Positions 33,580 to 42,742 of a DNA stretch of 64,000 bases are shown piece by piece; the first letter of the stretch is position 1, and each line of letters starts with the position of its first letter. The translations under genes were made by a program, and so were the position numbers. The notes under the pieces were generated by a model. That model was not told where the DNA came from. It saw only the letters and a list, made by a program, of their open reading frames with translations, and did no database searches. The DNA comes from a candidate division WOR-3 bacterium (lineage in GTDB: Bacteria > Hydrothermota > Tepidihabitantia > Tepidihabitantales > CAIPLT01): the NCBI GenBank assembly GCA_039801505.1, contig JBDRUV010000001.1, positions 62,001-126,000 on the forward strand, written 5' to 3'.

Positions 33580-36500
33580 ATGGAAAGGAAGAAAGTGTGT
33601 ATTTTAATACTTACAATTGTTTTACTCGCAAGCAGCCTGTTAGCTAGTGGCTTACATCGCCTCTGGAGAGATAGGCCATATGAAATGTTCATATTACAAG
33701 GTCCTCCTGATGCAATTATTGACCCCGAATACTTTAACAAAGAATCACGCGATATGTACGTTTTACCTCCAGATAAAAAAAACTTATCGATTACGCCTCC
33801 AGTACCTACCGGTAGTATTAATACGGCGTGGGTAAGACGATATAACGGACCTGGCAGTCAAATGGATAAGGCCACAGCTATAGCAATAGACAATTCTGGC
33901 AATCTTTATGTTACAGGATCGAGTGAATCTGACTATCTCACAGTGAAATATAACTCTATTAGCGGCGATCCAGAATGGATTGCAAAATATAGTGGTCCTT
34001 GGCCCACTGATCCTGATGTACCCATGGCAATGGTTCTTGATGCATCTGGTGATATTTATGTTACTGGTAGAAGTTGGGATGTTGGAACTAAGGATGATTA
34101 TGCAACGATTAAGTATAACTCTTTAGGGCAAGAACAGTGGGCTGTAAGATATAATGGGCCGGGGAACGGTAAGGATGTAGCCGTAGCAATTGCTGTTGAT
34201 GCTTCTGGTAATGTTTATGTGACTGGTTATAGTGAAGGTGGTCCGGGTACTGGGCTAGATTATGTGACGATTAAGTATAACTCTTTAGGGCAAGAACAGT
34301 GGGTTTCGCGATACAACGGAGGTAATGGGCAAGATGTAGCGGTAGGGATTGCTGTTGATGCTTCTGGTAATGTTTATGTGACTGGTTATAGTGAGGGTCT
34401 GGGTACTGGGCCAGATTATCTAACGATTAAGTATAACTCTTTAGGGCAAGAACAGTGGGTTGTAAGATATAATGGGCCGGGGAATGGAAGTGATGAGGCA
34501 GTAGCAATTGCTGTGGATAATTCGGGTAATGTTTATGTTACTGGTAGAAGTTGGGATGTTGGAACTGAGGATGATTATGCAACGATTAAGTATAACTCTT
34601 TAGGGCAAGAACAGTGGGTAAAAAGATATGCAGGAAGACCGATTAGTGGAGACTTTGCTGTAGCGATTTCAGTAGACCGTTTTGGTAATGTCTATATAAC
34701 TGGAGAAAGTGAGGGATCCGGTACTTCTTATAAAGATTGTGCGACAGTTAAGTATAATTCTTTAGGGCAAGAACAATGGGTAAGAAGATATCATCATTCT
34801 GGCGGCGACGGAGGGAATGCAATTGTTACAGATACCTTAGGTAATATTTATGTGGCCGGGCATAGCTGGGGCGGTATTACTACTACAAAAGAGGATTATC
34901 TAACGATTAAGTATAACTCTTTAGGGCAAGAACAGTGGGTAAAAAGATATAATGGATTAGGTAATGGTGAAGATGTAGCGGTAGGGATTGCTGTTGATGC
35001 TTCTGGTAATGTTTATGTGACTGGTTATAGTGAAGGTCTGGGTACTGGGCTAGATTATGTGACGATTAAGTATAACTCTTTAGGGCAAGAACAGTGGGTT
35101 TCGCGATACAACGGAGAAAGTAATGGTGAGGATGTAGCGGTAGGGATTGCTGTTGATGCTTCTGGTAATGTTTATGTGACTGGTTATAGCGAGGATCTGG
35201 GTACTGGTAAAGATTATGTGACGATTAAGTATAACTCACTAGGCGTTCAACAGTGGATTAGGAGATATGGGGGTAATGGTGAGGATGTAGCGGTAGGGAT
35301 TGCTGTTGATGCTTCTGGTAATGTTTATGTGACTGGTTATAGCGAGGATCTGGGTACTGGTAAGGACTACGCGACCATTAAGTATGATTCTTCGGGAGTG
35401 GAACAGTGGGTTATACGATACAATGGTGCAGGTAATAGTGACGATATTCCGGTAGGAATTGCGGTCGATAAATTTGGTAATGTGTATGTAACTGGACACA
35501 GTAATGCTTGGGGTACGGATCGTGACTATGTGACAATCAAATATAATTCTTCAGGCGAGGAAGAGTGGAGTAGAAGATATGATGGCCCAGCACATTATTG
35601 GGATCAGCCATTATCAATCACTGTGGATAACGACGGTAATGTTTATGTTGCGGGGATAGTTGCTGATTCTATTACTTTTTTGGATTGTATGACAATCAAA
35701 TATAATTCTTCAGGCGAGGAAGAGTGGAATAGAAAATATGATGGCCCAGGACATTATATAGATGGCGCATTGGCAATTGCAGTTGATAATGCTGGTAATG
35801 TGTATATTACTGGTGTGAGTTGGGGTAATGATTTTGATTATTTAACAATTAAATATAGTAGAGATGGTAATATTGCCGGTATTTGGAGGCAGTTGAAAAG
35901 TATACCACTTGGCCCTACGGGTAAGAGCCGCGTAAAAGCAGGTGGAGTATTAACATCCGATACTATTTCAAAAATATATGCGTTTAAAGGGGGTAATACC
36001 CAAGAATTTTATGTGTATGATATTGCAGGTGATAGCTGGATCAGCCAGTGTACAATTCCTCAAGGGATAAATAAAAAACGAGTTAAATCCGGAGCTTCGT
36101 TATGCTACGATGGCATTAATAAACTATATGCGCTAAAAGGTGGCAATACCCAAGAGTTCTGGGCGTATGATATTGAAAATAATTCCTGGACCCGCTTGAA
36201 AGATGTGCCATTAGGTGGTAATAATAAGAAAATTAAGGGTGGGTCAGGGCTTGTGTTTGCCACAAAAGGCGACTCGAGTTTTGTTTTCTGCTTAAAAGGA
36301 AGCAACACCGGAGAATTTTACGCCTATTATGTGCATGGTGATACCTGGCTTAAAAGAAAAGACGCACCTTTAGGAACTTCGGGTAAAGGATTTGATAAAG
36401 GCTCTTGCATTGCCCATAACGGTGGTGATACTATCTATGCATTGAAAAATAAGTATAATGAATTCTATGCCTATTCGATTACTACTGACAGTTGGATAAC

Positions 36501-37134
36501 AAAACCCCAAATGCCAATGAACAGTATTTATGGAAGCAATAAAAAGGTCAAAAATGGTGCATCAATGGTTTACCATCCCTGCGGCATTATCTATGCATTT
36601 AAAGGTGGTAATACCCAAGAGTTCTGGGCTTATAATGTGGGTACGAATGAGTGGACAGTAAAAGAGACGATACCAAAGGGGCCAACTGGAAAGAAGAAAG
36701 TTGGTGCTGGTGGTGCTTTGTGTTATGCGACGGGATATATTTTTGCTCTGAAAGGAAATAATACTTTAGAATTTTGGCAATACACCCCAGTCGTGGAATT
36801 AAATGATAAAGATATTGGTGGCACGATGGCGCAACCAACGGCATTTGCATATGCTTACATGCTTTATCAGAATTCTCCAAATCCATTCAAATTCCATACC
36901 GCGATTACTTATTCAATACCCACTGAAACAAAAGTTTCTTTAATGATTTATGATGCATCAGGACGATTAGTTAAGACATTGGTTAATGAATTTAAGCGTG
37001 CTGGAATTTATACGGTCATTTGGGATGGAACTGATGAGCAAGAGAGAAAAGTTGGACAAGGTCTCTATTTCTATGTGCTAAAGACTGCTGATAATACAAT
37101 TACAATACAGAGAAAGATGCTATTTCTAAAATAA
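33580..37134 (+). CDS. Large exported SBBP/kelch-like repeat protein with C-terminal sorting-like domain
   Basis: An 1184-residue protein. Residues 1-24 are a signal peptide (VCILILTIVLLASSLLASG). From about 85 to 765 there are 13 beta-propeller repeats of 51-54 residues of the SBBP type (GNVYVTGYSEG...DYVTIKYNSLGQEQWVSRYNG). About 765-1085 holds six kelch-like repeats (KIYAFKGGNTQEFYVYDIAGDSW pattern). The last ~90 residues (YQNSPNPFKFHTAITYSIP...WDGTDEQERKVGQGLYFYVL) are a FlgD-like/type-9-like sorting domain. It is probably a cell-surface or secreted propeller protein; ligand unknown. The start has AAAGGAGGG 7 bases upstream. Many blades are nearly identical at DNA level. Confidence 0.85.
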   Translation: MERKKVCILILTIVLLASSLLASGLHRLWRDRPYEMFILQGPPDAIIDPEYFNKESRDMYVLPPDKKNLSITPPVPTGSINTAWVRRYNGPGSQMDKATAIAIDNSGNLYVTGSSESDYLTVKYNSISGDPEWIAKYSGPWPTDPDVPMAMVLDASGDIYVTGRSWDVGTKDDYATIKYNSLGQEQWAVRYNGPGNGKDVAVAIAVDASGNVYVTGYSEGGPGTGLDYVTIKYNSLGQEQWVSRYNGGNGQDVAVGIAVDASGNVYVTGYSEGLGTGPDYLTIKYNSLGQEQWVVRYNGPGNGSDEAVAIAVDNSGNVYVTGRSWDVGTEDDYATIKYNSLGQEQWVKRYAGRPISGDFAVAISVDRFGNVYITGESEGSGTSYKDCATVKYNSLGQEQWVRRYHHSGGDGGNAIVTDTLGNIYVAGHSWGGITTTKEDYLTIKYNSLGQEQWVKRYNGLGNGEDVAVGIAVDASGNVYVTGYSEGLGTGLDYVTIKYNSLGQEQWVSRYNGESNGEDVAVGIAVDASGNVYVTGYSEDLGTGKDYVTIKYNSLGVQQWIRRYGGNGEDVAVGIAVDASGNVYVTGYSEDLGTGKDYATIKYDSSGVEQWVIRYNGAGNSDDIPVGIAVDKFGNVYVTGHSNAWGTDRDYVTIKYNSSGEEEWSRRYDGPAHYWDQPLSITVDNDGNVYVAGIVADSITFLDCMTIKYNSSGEEEWNRKYDGPGHYIDGALAIAVDNAGNVYITGVSWGNDFDYLTIKYSRDGNIAGIWRQLKSIPLGPTGKSRVKAGGVLTSDTISKIYAFKGGNTQEFYVYDIAGDSWISQCTIPQGINKKRVKSGASLCYDGINKLYALKGGNTQEFWAYDIENNSWTRLKDVPLGGNNKKIKGGSGLVFATKGDSSFVFCLKGSNTGEFYAYYVHGDTWLKRKDAPLGTSGKGFDKGSCIAHNGGDTIYALKNKYNEFYAYSITTDSWITKPQMPMNSIYGSNKKVKNGASMVYHPCGIIYAFKGGNTQEFWAYNVGTNEWTVKETIPKGPTGKKKVGAGGALCYATGYIFALKGNNTLEFWQYTPVVELNDKDIGGTMAQPTAFAYAYMLYQNSPNPFKFHTAITYSIPTETKVSLMIYDASGRLVKTLVNEFKRAGIYTVIWDGTDEQERKVGQGLYFYVLKTADNTITIQRKMLFLK
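34111..35410 (+). repeat. Tandem near-identical repeats of 153-162 bp inside the SBBP gene
   Basis: The block beginning AAGTATAACTCTTTAGGGCA recurs at 34111, 34273, 34429, 34588, 34750, 34909, 35068 and (diverging) 35227 and 35380, with spacings that are all multiples of three. The segment GTTGATGCTTCTGGTAATGT also recurs in most units. Identity is high over long stretches at codon level, which points to recent duplication or gene conversion among propeller blades. Confidence 0.85.
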
Positions 37135-37460
37135 GCGGTTTTGCTCTAAAAAACTAATAAAAAGTTACCCTTATCGTCCGATTATTGGTTAGCTGGTAAA
37201 AGAAGCCGGTACACTGTCTAGGGGCTGTCTCTGTACCGTTCGGGATACGGCCCTGAGAATAATCTGACAAGAAGTTTTTAAATTTTTTAGTGGTCTAATT
37301 ATCCGAGTGATAGATTTTTATCTTTAAGAAAATATAACCTTAGATACCTGAGATTAATTGAGACTTAGTATTTCCGACCCCTACGCGTGCTTTTGGGATC
37401 TATATAAATCTTAAGGTTAATCAAATTCTTAGGAATATATCAAGAGCGAGAACAAATTTA
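37135..37460. other. Intergenic stretch without a gene, with an inverted repeat
   Basis: No coding region is seen on either strand. CGGTACA (37207-37213) and TGTACCG (37232-37238) form a 7-bp stem around an 18-base loop, followed by a smaller CCGT/ACGG stem (37236-37239/37247-37250). It could end transcription of the SBBP gene, but no U-tract follows. Otherwise A/T-rich with nothing recognised. Confidence 0.45.
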
Positions 37461-37488
37461 TTGACAAATTTAAAATATTCTTTATGAT
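37461..37488 (+). promoter_or_regulatory. purN promoter, start codon at the expected transcription start
   Basis: TTGACA (37461-37466), 16-base spacer, TATGAT (37483-37488). Six bases separate the -10 box from the ATG at 37495 and there is no Shine-Dalgarno, which predicts a leaderless mRNA. Confidence 0.8.
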
Positions 37489-37494
37489 AAATTG

Positions 37495-38112
37495 ATGAAA
37501 AAACTAAAACTGGGAGTTTTAGTCTCAGGACGGGGCAGTAATCTTCAAGCAATTATCGATGCCATTGAGCGCAATGAACTCCCAGCCCAAATTGCCGTGG
37601 TCATCAGTAATCGACCTGATGCCTATGCGTTAGAACGGGCCAAAAAGCATAATATTCCGGCCATAGTCATTGACCACAAGTGCTTTGCATCGCGAGAAGA
37701 GTTTGAGGCCCGATTAATTGAAGAACTAAACCGTTATGGCGTGGATTTAGTCTGCTTGGCTGGTTTTATGCGGATTCTGTCACCATATTTTGTAAATCAC
37801 TATAAAAATCGTATTTTAAACATTCATCCGGCATTACTGCCGGTAGCCAAAGGGCTTTATGGTGAGCAGGTCCATAAAGCAGTTTTAGAGTCCGGAGCCA
37901 AATTCTCCGGCTGCACCGTGCATTTTGTGACCGAAGATGTTGATGGGGGCCCAATTATTATTCAACGAGTTGTGCCTGTAAAAGATGACGATACAATCGA
38001 AACTTTGGCTGAGCGTGTATTAGCCGAAGAGCATCGAGCCTATCCGGAAGCGATCAGGCTTTTTGCCGAAGGAAGATTAGAAATTGTTGGTCGGAGGGTA
38101 AAAATAAAATGA
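37495..38112 (+). CDS. purN: Phosphoribosylglycinamide formyltransferase
   Basis: A 205-residue GAR transformylase of purine synthesis. LVSGRGSNLQAIIDAI binds phosphate, HPALLPVAKG holds the catalytic His with the preceding Asn (LNIHPALLP), and VTEDVDGGPIIIQ the catalytic Asp. The frame can start at a TTG one codon earlier, but the ATG at 37495 sits at the expected transcription start, so I choose it. No other purine genes are nearby. It overlaps the next gene by 4 bases (ATGA). Confidence 0.94.
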   Translation: MKKLKLGVLVSGRGSNLQAIIDAIERNELPAQIAVVISNRPDAYALERAKKHNIPAIVIDHKCFASREEFEARLIEELNRYGVDLVCLAGFMRILSPYFVNHYKNRILNIHPALLPVAKGLYGEQVHKAVLESGAKFSGCTVHFVTEDVDGGPIIIQRVVPVKDDDTIETLAERVLAEEHRAYPEAIRLFAEGRLEIVGRRVKIK

Positions 38113-39161
38113 CCGAAGATAAGAAAGCCAAAATTGGTATTGTTGGTTGTGGAATTCAAACCCAACTGGTATATCTGCCAGAACTTAAGAAAAATAAAAG
38201 AGCCGAAGTCGTTGCCTTATGTGATATTGACCAAAGAAAATTACAGAACCTCGTTTCGCGCTATAATATTCCCCGACACTATGAAGATTTTCAAGAGTTT
38301 ATTTGTGATGACGAGCTTAATGCTGTAATTATTGCCACGCCGAATTATCTGCATTATCCGATGGTAATTGCGGCCTTAGAGTACGATAAAGATGTGTTAG
38401 TAGAAACCCCGATGGCCACTAATGCCCAAGAGGCCTACGAGATGGTTCGATTGGCTAAAAAGAGGCGGAAAATCTTATTGCCAGCAATTTATCAAAAACT
38501 ACGCGGTGATGTGCAGCTGATAAAGAGTTTTATCGACAACGGCGAGTTGGGTAAAATTTATTACAGTAAAGCCGGTTGGCTTAGGGGCCGAGCGGAATGG
38601 GCCATGAAAAGTTGGTATGCAGAAAAGATGCGAGCTGGTGGTGGTGCGTTTCTTTCTTTAGGTAGTCAAATTTTAGATATTGCCCTATATCTTTCAGAAC
38701 CGGAACGGCCAGTTTCTATAGTTGGTGTTACCCATTACCGATTAGAATTGCGCGAGACCCCGAAGCGGACCCAAAAAGAGCCAGTTGAGGATGCTGCCTT
38801 TGCCATGCTCCGTTTTCCTGGAGACCAAATTTTTACTGTCGAGGTAAGTTATAGTGTTCTGCAAGAGAAAGATTTCTCCTATTATAATGCCTTTGGCACT
38901 AAAGGTGCGGCACTCCTAAATCCCGTATTCATTAACCGGGAGATGCATGGTCGTTTAGTAAATGTCACACCCAAAAGTATCCTTAACCAGAAAGATTATA
39001 TTCGGGCAGCTTATCGGCTGTTAGTCGATGTTTTTGTCGACGGCATTACTCTGGGTGTTGAGATGCCGATAAAACCGGAAGATGGATTAATAGTTAACCA
39101 AATTATCGATGCCTTCTATAAGTCCGCGAACCTTAAAAAAGAGGTCACGATTAAGCTATAA
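38109..39161 (+). CDS. Gfo/Idh/MocA-family oxidoreductase
   Basis: A 350-residue NAD(P)-dependent dehydrogenase-like protein. The Rossmann motif is GIVGCGIQTQLVYLPELKK; AVIIATPNYLHYPMVIAAL is typical. In the usual EKP motif (Lys in the active site) this protein has VETPMATN, so the catalytic Lys is Thr. The C-terminal domain has the AGGGAFLSLGSQILDIALYL stretch, where family members often have a GGGxxxDxGxHxxD motif, here with Ser/Gln in place of the usual Asp/His. Activity may be altered. Substrate unknown. It overlaps purN and lnt. Confidence 0.8.
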   Translation: MTEDKKAKIGIVGCGIQTQLVYLPELKKNKRAEVVALCDIDQRKLQNLVSRYNIPRHYEDFQEFICDDELNAVIIATPNYLHYPMVIAALEYDKDVLVETPMATNAQEAYEMVRLAKKRRKILLPAIYQKLRGDVQLIKSFIDNGELGKIYYSKAGWLRGRAEWAMKSWYAEKMRAGGGAFLSLGSQILDIALYLSEPERPVSIVGVTHYRLELRETPKRTQKEPVEDAAFAMLRFPGDQIFTVEVSYSVLQEKDFSYYNAFGTKGAALLNPVFINREMHGRLVNVTPKSILNQKDYIRAAYRLLVDVFVDGITLGVEMPIKPEDGLIVNQIIDAFYKSANLKKEVTIKL

Positions 39162-40725
39162 GTACGTCTATTATCCGGAAGAGGAAGAACGGTATGCTAG
39201 GTGGTTAGTGGTTTTGTTGCTTATCGTTTTTGGTTTTCTTTTGAGTTTAAGCTTTGCCCCCTATAGTGCTCGGTTTTTTGCTTATATTAGTTTTCTGCCA
39301 CTATTTTTTGTGATTGGGTTTGAGACTTCCTATCGGCGAGTTTTTTTATACGGATTTTTATTTGGTCTGGTCTTCTTCTTCTTTCATTTATGGTGGCTTT
39401 ATTTTCTTATCGTGCCCGTAGCCAAGCTTACCAAGATTTTATTGTATTTAGGAATCACCATGCTTTTGGCCTATTTAGCCCTGTATGTTGCCGTCTTTTC
39501 CTGGATTACAAAATTTTTAGGGCTCATTTGGGCACCTTTTATTTGGGCCGTATTAGAGTTTTTGCGCACCAAGTCCGAAATCGGATTTCCCTGGGGACTT
39601 TTAGGCGCCTCCCAAACACCCTATGTCCCGATTATCCAGATGGCAGCAATTTTGGGCGTATATGGGCTTTCCAGCTGGGTTATTCTTGTGAATCTGCTGT
39701 TTTACTATCTGATAATCACAAAAAAACGGCTTTTTTTATTGATTAGTTTAATCTTACTCTTTCTTGTGCCACTCGGTTATGGTTTTTTCCGCATAAAGAA
39801 AAATAATTATCTTTTTCAGGTTGCCCTGGTGCAACCGAATGTTCATCCTAACGAGAAAGGGGGTTGGGCATCAAGAAAAAGGCTAACTGAGGAACTAATA
39901 TTTCTTACCGAAAAAGCCGCTCAAGAACGACCGAAATTGATTGTTCTCCCCGAGACTGCGACCTTAACCGATATTACTAAAGACTCTGCACTTGCTTTTA
40001 AGTTTCAAAATATTGCCAACCAATCTGGTGCCTATATTTTTACCGGCACGCCAATTTTTGTACCTTATTGTGAAGTGTATTATAACGGCGCGGTACTTTT
40101 TGAGCCTAAGATCAGCTATTCAGATAGCCAATATTGCCCTACGCCACCAGTATTTAGCCCGATTTACCGAAAAATTCATCTTGTGCCTTTTTCGGAACGA
40201 ATTCCGTATATTGATAAGATCCCGGTTTTGAAGCATTTAGAAACTCAGGATATGGGCAGTTGTAGTCCAGGTAACGAATATACTATTTTTGAGCTTAAAG
40301 ACAGTTTAACTCCTAATAGTAGATTTGCAACGCTAATATGCTTTGAAGCAATCTTTCCGGACCTTACAAGGAACTTTGTGTGTCGGGGTGCACAATTTCT
40401 AGTTAATATCACCAACGATGGTTGGTTTGGCAATACCCCGGGTCCTTATCAGCATTGCGAGTTAGGAATTTTGCGCAGTGTGGAAAACGGTGTGGCCCTA
40501 CTCAGATGCGCCAATAATGGTATCTCATTAATCGCCGATCCCTATGGTCGAGTGCTTAAGAAGACCTCACTTTTTACAATGAAGATTCTTTTAGGCAAAG
40601 TTCCAGCACCGCTTCTCAATACAATATATCGCCAGTATGGCGATAGATTTATTTTAGTCAGTGACTTGCTTTTGCTTATCAGCCTAAGCGTAAATATAAT
40701 AAAACGGCTTAGAAAAAACCTTTAG
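39109..40725 (+). CDS. lnt: Apolipoprotein N-acyltransferase
   Basis: A 538-residue membrane enzyme that N-acylates lipoproteins. An N-terminal block of about six to eight spans (residues ~30-230) is followed by a nitrilase-like domain. The catalytic residues are visible: Glu in VLPETATLTD, Lys in YRKIHLVPFSERIPY and Cys in ATLICFEAIFPDL. NITNDGWFGNTPGPYQH is the Lnt signature. The frame starts within the Gfo/Idh gene (53-base overlap), so the true start could be one of the later codons near residue 15. Its presence supports an outer membrane. Confidence 0.92.
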   Translation: MPSISPRTLKKRSRLSYKYVYYPEEEERYARWLVVLLLIVFGFLLSLSFAPYSARFFAYISFLPLFFVIGFETSYRRVFLYGFLFGLVFFFFHLWWLYFLIVPVAKLTKILLYLGITMLLAYLALYVAVFSWITKFLGLIWAPFIWAVLEFLRTKSEIGFPWGLLGASQTPYVPIIQMAAILGVYGLSSWVILVNLLFYYLIITKKRLFLLISLILLFLVPLGYGFFRIKKNNYLFQVALVQPNVHPNEKGGWASRKRLTEELIFLTEKAAQERPKLIVLPETATLTDITKDSALAFKFQNIANQSGAYIFTGTPIFVPYCEVYYNGAVLFEPKISYSDSQYCPTPPVFSPIYRKIHLVPFSERIPYIDKIPVLKHLETQDMGSCSPGNEYTIFELKDSLTPNSRFATLICFEAIFPDLTRNFVCRGAQFLVNITNDGWFGNTPGPYQHCELGILRSVENGVALLRCANNGISLIADPYGRVLKKTSLFTMKILLGKVPAPLLNTIYRQYGDRFILVSDLLLLISLSVNIIKRLRKNL

Positions 40726-40728
40726 TCC

Positions 40729-40757
40729 TTGACTTATTTATAATTAAATTTTATACT
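40729..40757 (+). promoter_or_regulatory. accD promoter
   Basis: TTGACT (40729-40734), 17-base spacer, TATACT (40752-40757). It starts 4 bases after the lnt stop. The ATG at 40767 is 9 bases after the -10 box; there is no Shine-Dalgarno. Confidence 0.78.
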
Positions 40758-40766
40758 TTGGAAAGT

Positions 40767-41636
40767 ATGAAAGAAAATACCCGGGCGTCTAAGATGGAGA
40801 TACCTAAAGGACTGTGGCTACGCTGCGATGGTTGTGGCGAGATTTTATATCGGAAATCCTTAGAACAGAACCTATTTGTCTGTACACGCTGCGGTTATCA
40901 TTTTCGCATTAGTGCTACCAAATATATTGAGCTTATTTTAGATGAAAACAGCTTTAAAGAATGCGACAAAAATTTTATCGCCGGTAATCCTTTAAATTTC
41001 CCAAATTACAAAGAAAAGCTCGAGGAGGCTCAGAAAAAGACTGGCTACAAGGAAGCCTTTTTGTATGGTCAGGGTCGAATCAATAACATTCAAGTAATCT
41101 TTGGGGCAATGGACTTTAACTTTATGGGCGGTAGTATGGGATCAGTGGTTGGCGAAAAGGTTGCCCGGGCTATTCGAAAAGCTTATACCGAACGGCACCC
41201 GCTAATAATCGTTGCTACCTCGGGTGGAGCTCGAATGCAAGAGGGAATTTTCTCGCTAATGCAATTAGCCAAAACTGCAGCTGAACTGGCACTGCTGGCT
41301 TCAGCCAGGGTTCCCTATATAGTGGTTGTTACTAATCCTACCATGGCCGGAGTTATGGCCTCGTATGCCTCCTTAGGGGATATAATTATTGCCGAGCCAA
41401 AAGCTCTATTAGGTTTCGCTGGGGCTCGGGTTATTGAAGGCACCATAGGGGAAAAGCTACCTGAGGGTTTTCAAACTGCGGAATTTTTACTAGCCCACGG
41501 GTTTGTCGATCTGGTGGTGCCGCGTAGGCAGCTTCGCCCAACAATCAGTAAAATTTTAGAAATTATTTGGGAAAATAGTAAATCTGAACCCCCTAAGGAA
41601 GAAAAATCAAACTACACAATCGAAGAACAGACATGA
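40767..41636 (+). CDS. accD: Acetyl-CoA carboxylase carboxyltransferase subunit beta
   Basis: A 289-residue protein. The N-terminal zinc ribbon is CDGC...CTRC (LWLRCDGCGEILYRK...FVCTRCGYHFRI). The crotonase-like core has MDFNFMGGSMGSVVGEKVARAI, SGGARMQEGIFSLMQLAKTA and NPTMAGVMASYASLGDI. It transfers carboxyl from biotin to acetyl-CoA, giving malonyl-CoA. accA is not in the window. A TTG at 40758 in frame is discarded because it abuts the -10 box. Confidence 0.95.
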   Translation: MKENTRASKMEIPKGLWLRCDGCGEILYRKSLEQNLFVCTRCGYHFRISATKYIELILDENSFKECDKNFIAGNPLNFPNYKEKLEEAQKKTGYKEAFLYGQGRINNIQVIFGAMDFNFMGGSMGSVVGEKVARAIRKAYTERHPLIIVATSGGARMQEGIFSLMQLAKTAAELALLASARVPYIVVVTNPTMAGVMASYASLGDIIIAEPKALLGFAGARVIEGTIGEKLPEGFQTAEFLLAHGFVDLVVPRRQLRPTISKILEIIWENSKSEPPKEEKSNYTIEEQT

Positions 41637-42727
41637 GTCGCGTTTACTTAGAAAATGTTACGAAGATTTTTGACAAAAAAATAGCTGCCGTAAAAGAGCT
41701 GACGCTTGAGGTCAGCGACGGCAGTTTTTTTGTATTAGTCGGACCATCCGGCTGCGGTAAATCAACAGTTTTGCGGATTATTGCTGGATTAGAAGAAGTC
41801 ACAAGTGGTAAAGTTTATATCGGTGAACGCGTAGTTAACGAGATTCCACCTAAAGACCGAGATGTTGCAATGGTGTTTCAGAATTATGCGCTATATCCGC
41901 ATATGACCGCGTTTGATAATATGGCTTTTGGACTAAAATTACGAGGCGTGCCAAAGGATGAGATTCAGCGTCGGGTACTAGAGGCTGCGCGTATCTTAAA
42001 TATTGAACATCTACTTTCTCGCAAACCTAAGGAACTATCTGGGGGCGAACGCCAAAGGGTTGCTGTGGGCCGAGCGATTGTCCGTAAACCTCGGGTGTTT
42101 TTATTCGATGAGCCTCTATCCAATATTGATGCCAAATTGCGAGTTCAGATGCGTGCTGAACTGTCCGCACTTCATGAACGGCTTAAAACTACCACCTTAT
42201 ATGTTACCCATGACCAGACCGAAGCGATGACCTTAGGTGAGCGGATCGGCGTAATGAAGGACGGAAAACTTCTGCAAGTTGATACCGCAATGAAACTATA
42301 TCGTGAACCGAAAAATAAATTTGTGGCCAGTTTTATTGGTAGTCCGGCAATCAATTTTCTTGACGGCTATTTAAAACCCGAACCTGAGTTATGTTTTGTG
42401 GGTGAAGGGGTTACCATTCCAATACCGGCTCAATATAAAGAAAGACTTAAAAATTATATAAATAAAGAAATTACTCTGGGAATTCGTCCCGAAGATGTGG
42501 TTTTAGTGACCCAACCCGACGAAGTCGGTTTTTATTTCCCAGCCAAGCTTACAGTGCTTGAGCCAATGGGTAACGAAACGATTGCTTATTTAACTCTAAA
42601 TACCGGTAAACGAATTGTGGCACGGCTTCATAGTTATTTTTGGGGCGAGCGGGGTAAGTTCTATAATTTTACTTTTACCCTTGACAAACTACATTTTTTC
42701 GATAAAAATACTGAAGAACGAATTTAA
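41633..42727 (+). CDS. ABC transporter ATP-binding protein of the MalK/UgpC type
   Basis: A 364-residue ATPase. Walker A is GPSGCGKSTVLR, the signature LSGGERQRVAVGRAIVRKP, Walker B VFLFDEPLSNIDAKL; the D-loop and switch His (YVTHDQTEAM) are present. The C-terminal part (from ~245) has the TOBE-type region (ITLGIRPEDV) as in MalK/UgpC. Such ATPases power uptake of sugars or glycerol-3-phosphate. The ATG overlaps the accD stop (ATGA). No permease or binding protein is nearby, so it may serve several permeases in trans. Confidence 0.88.
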   Translation: MSRVYLENVTKIFDKKIAAVKELTLEVSDGSFFVLVGPSGCGKSTVLRIIAGLEEVTSGKVYIGERVVNEIPPKDRDVAMVFQNYALYPHMTAFDNMAFGLKLRGVPKDEIQRRVLEAARILNIEHLLSRKPKELSGGERQRVAVGRAIVRKPRVFLFDEPLSNIDAKLRVQMRAELSALHERLKTTTLYVTHDQTEAMTLGERIGVMKDGKLLQVDTAMKLYREPKNKFVASFIGSPAINFLDGYLKPEPELCFVGEGVTIPIPAQYKERLKNYINKEITLGIRPEDVVLVTQPDEVGFYFPAKLTVLEPMGNETIAYLTLNTGKRIVARLHSYFWGERGKFYNFTFTLDKLHFFDKNTEERI

Positions 42728-42742
42728 ACTAAAAGGAGAAAA

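Noticed and set aside
34111-35410. CRISPR-like array
   Set aside because: The repeats are 153-162 bp apart, keep one reading frame and encode propeller blades.
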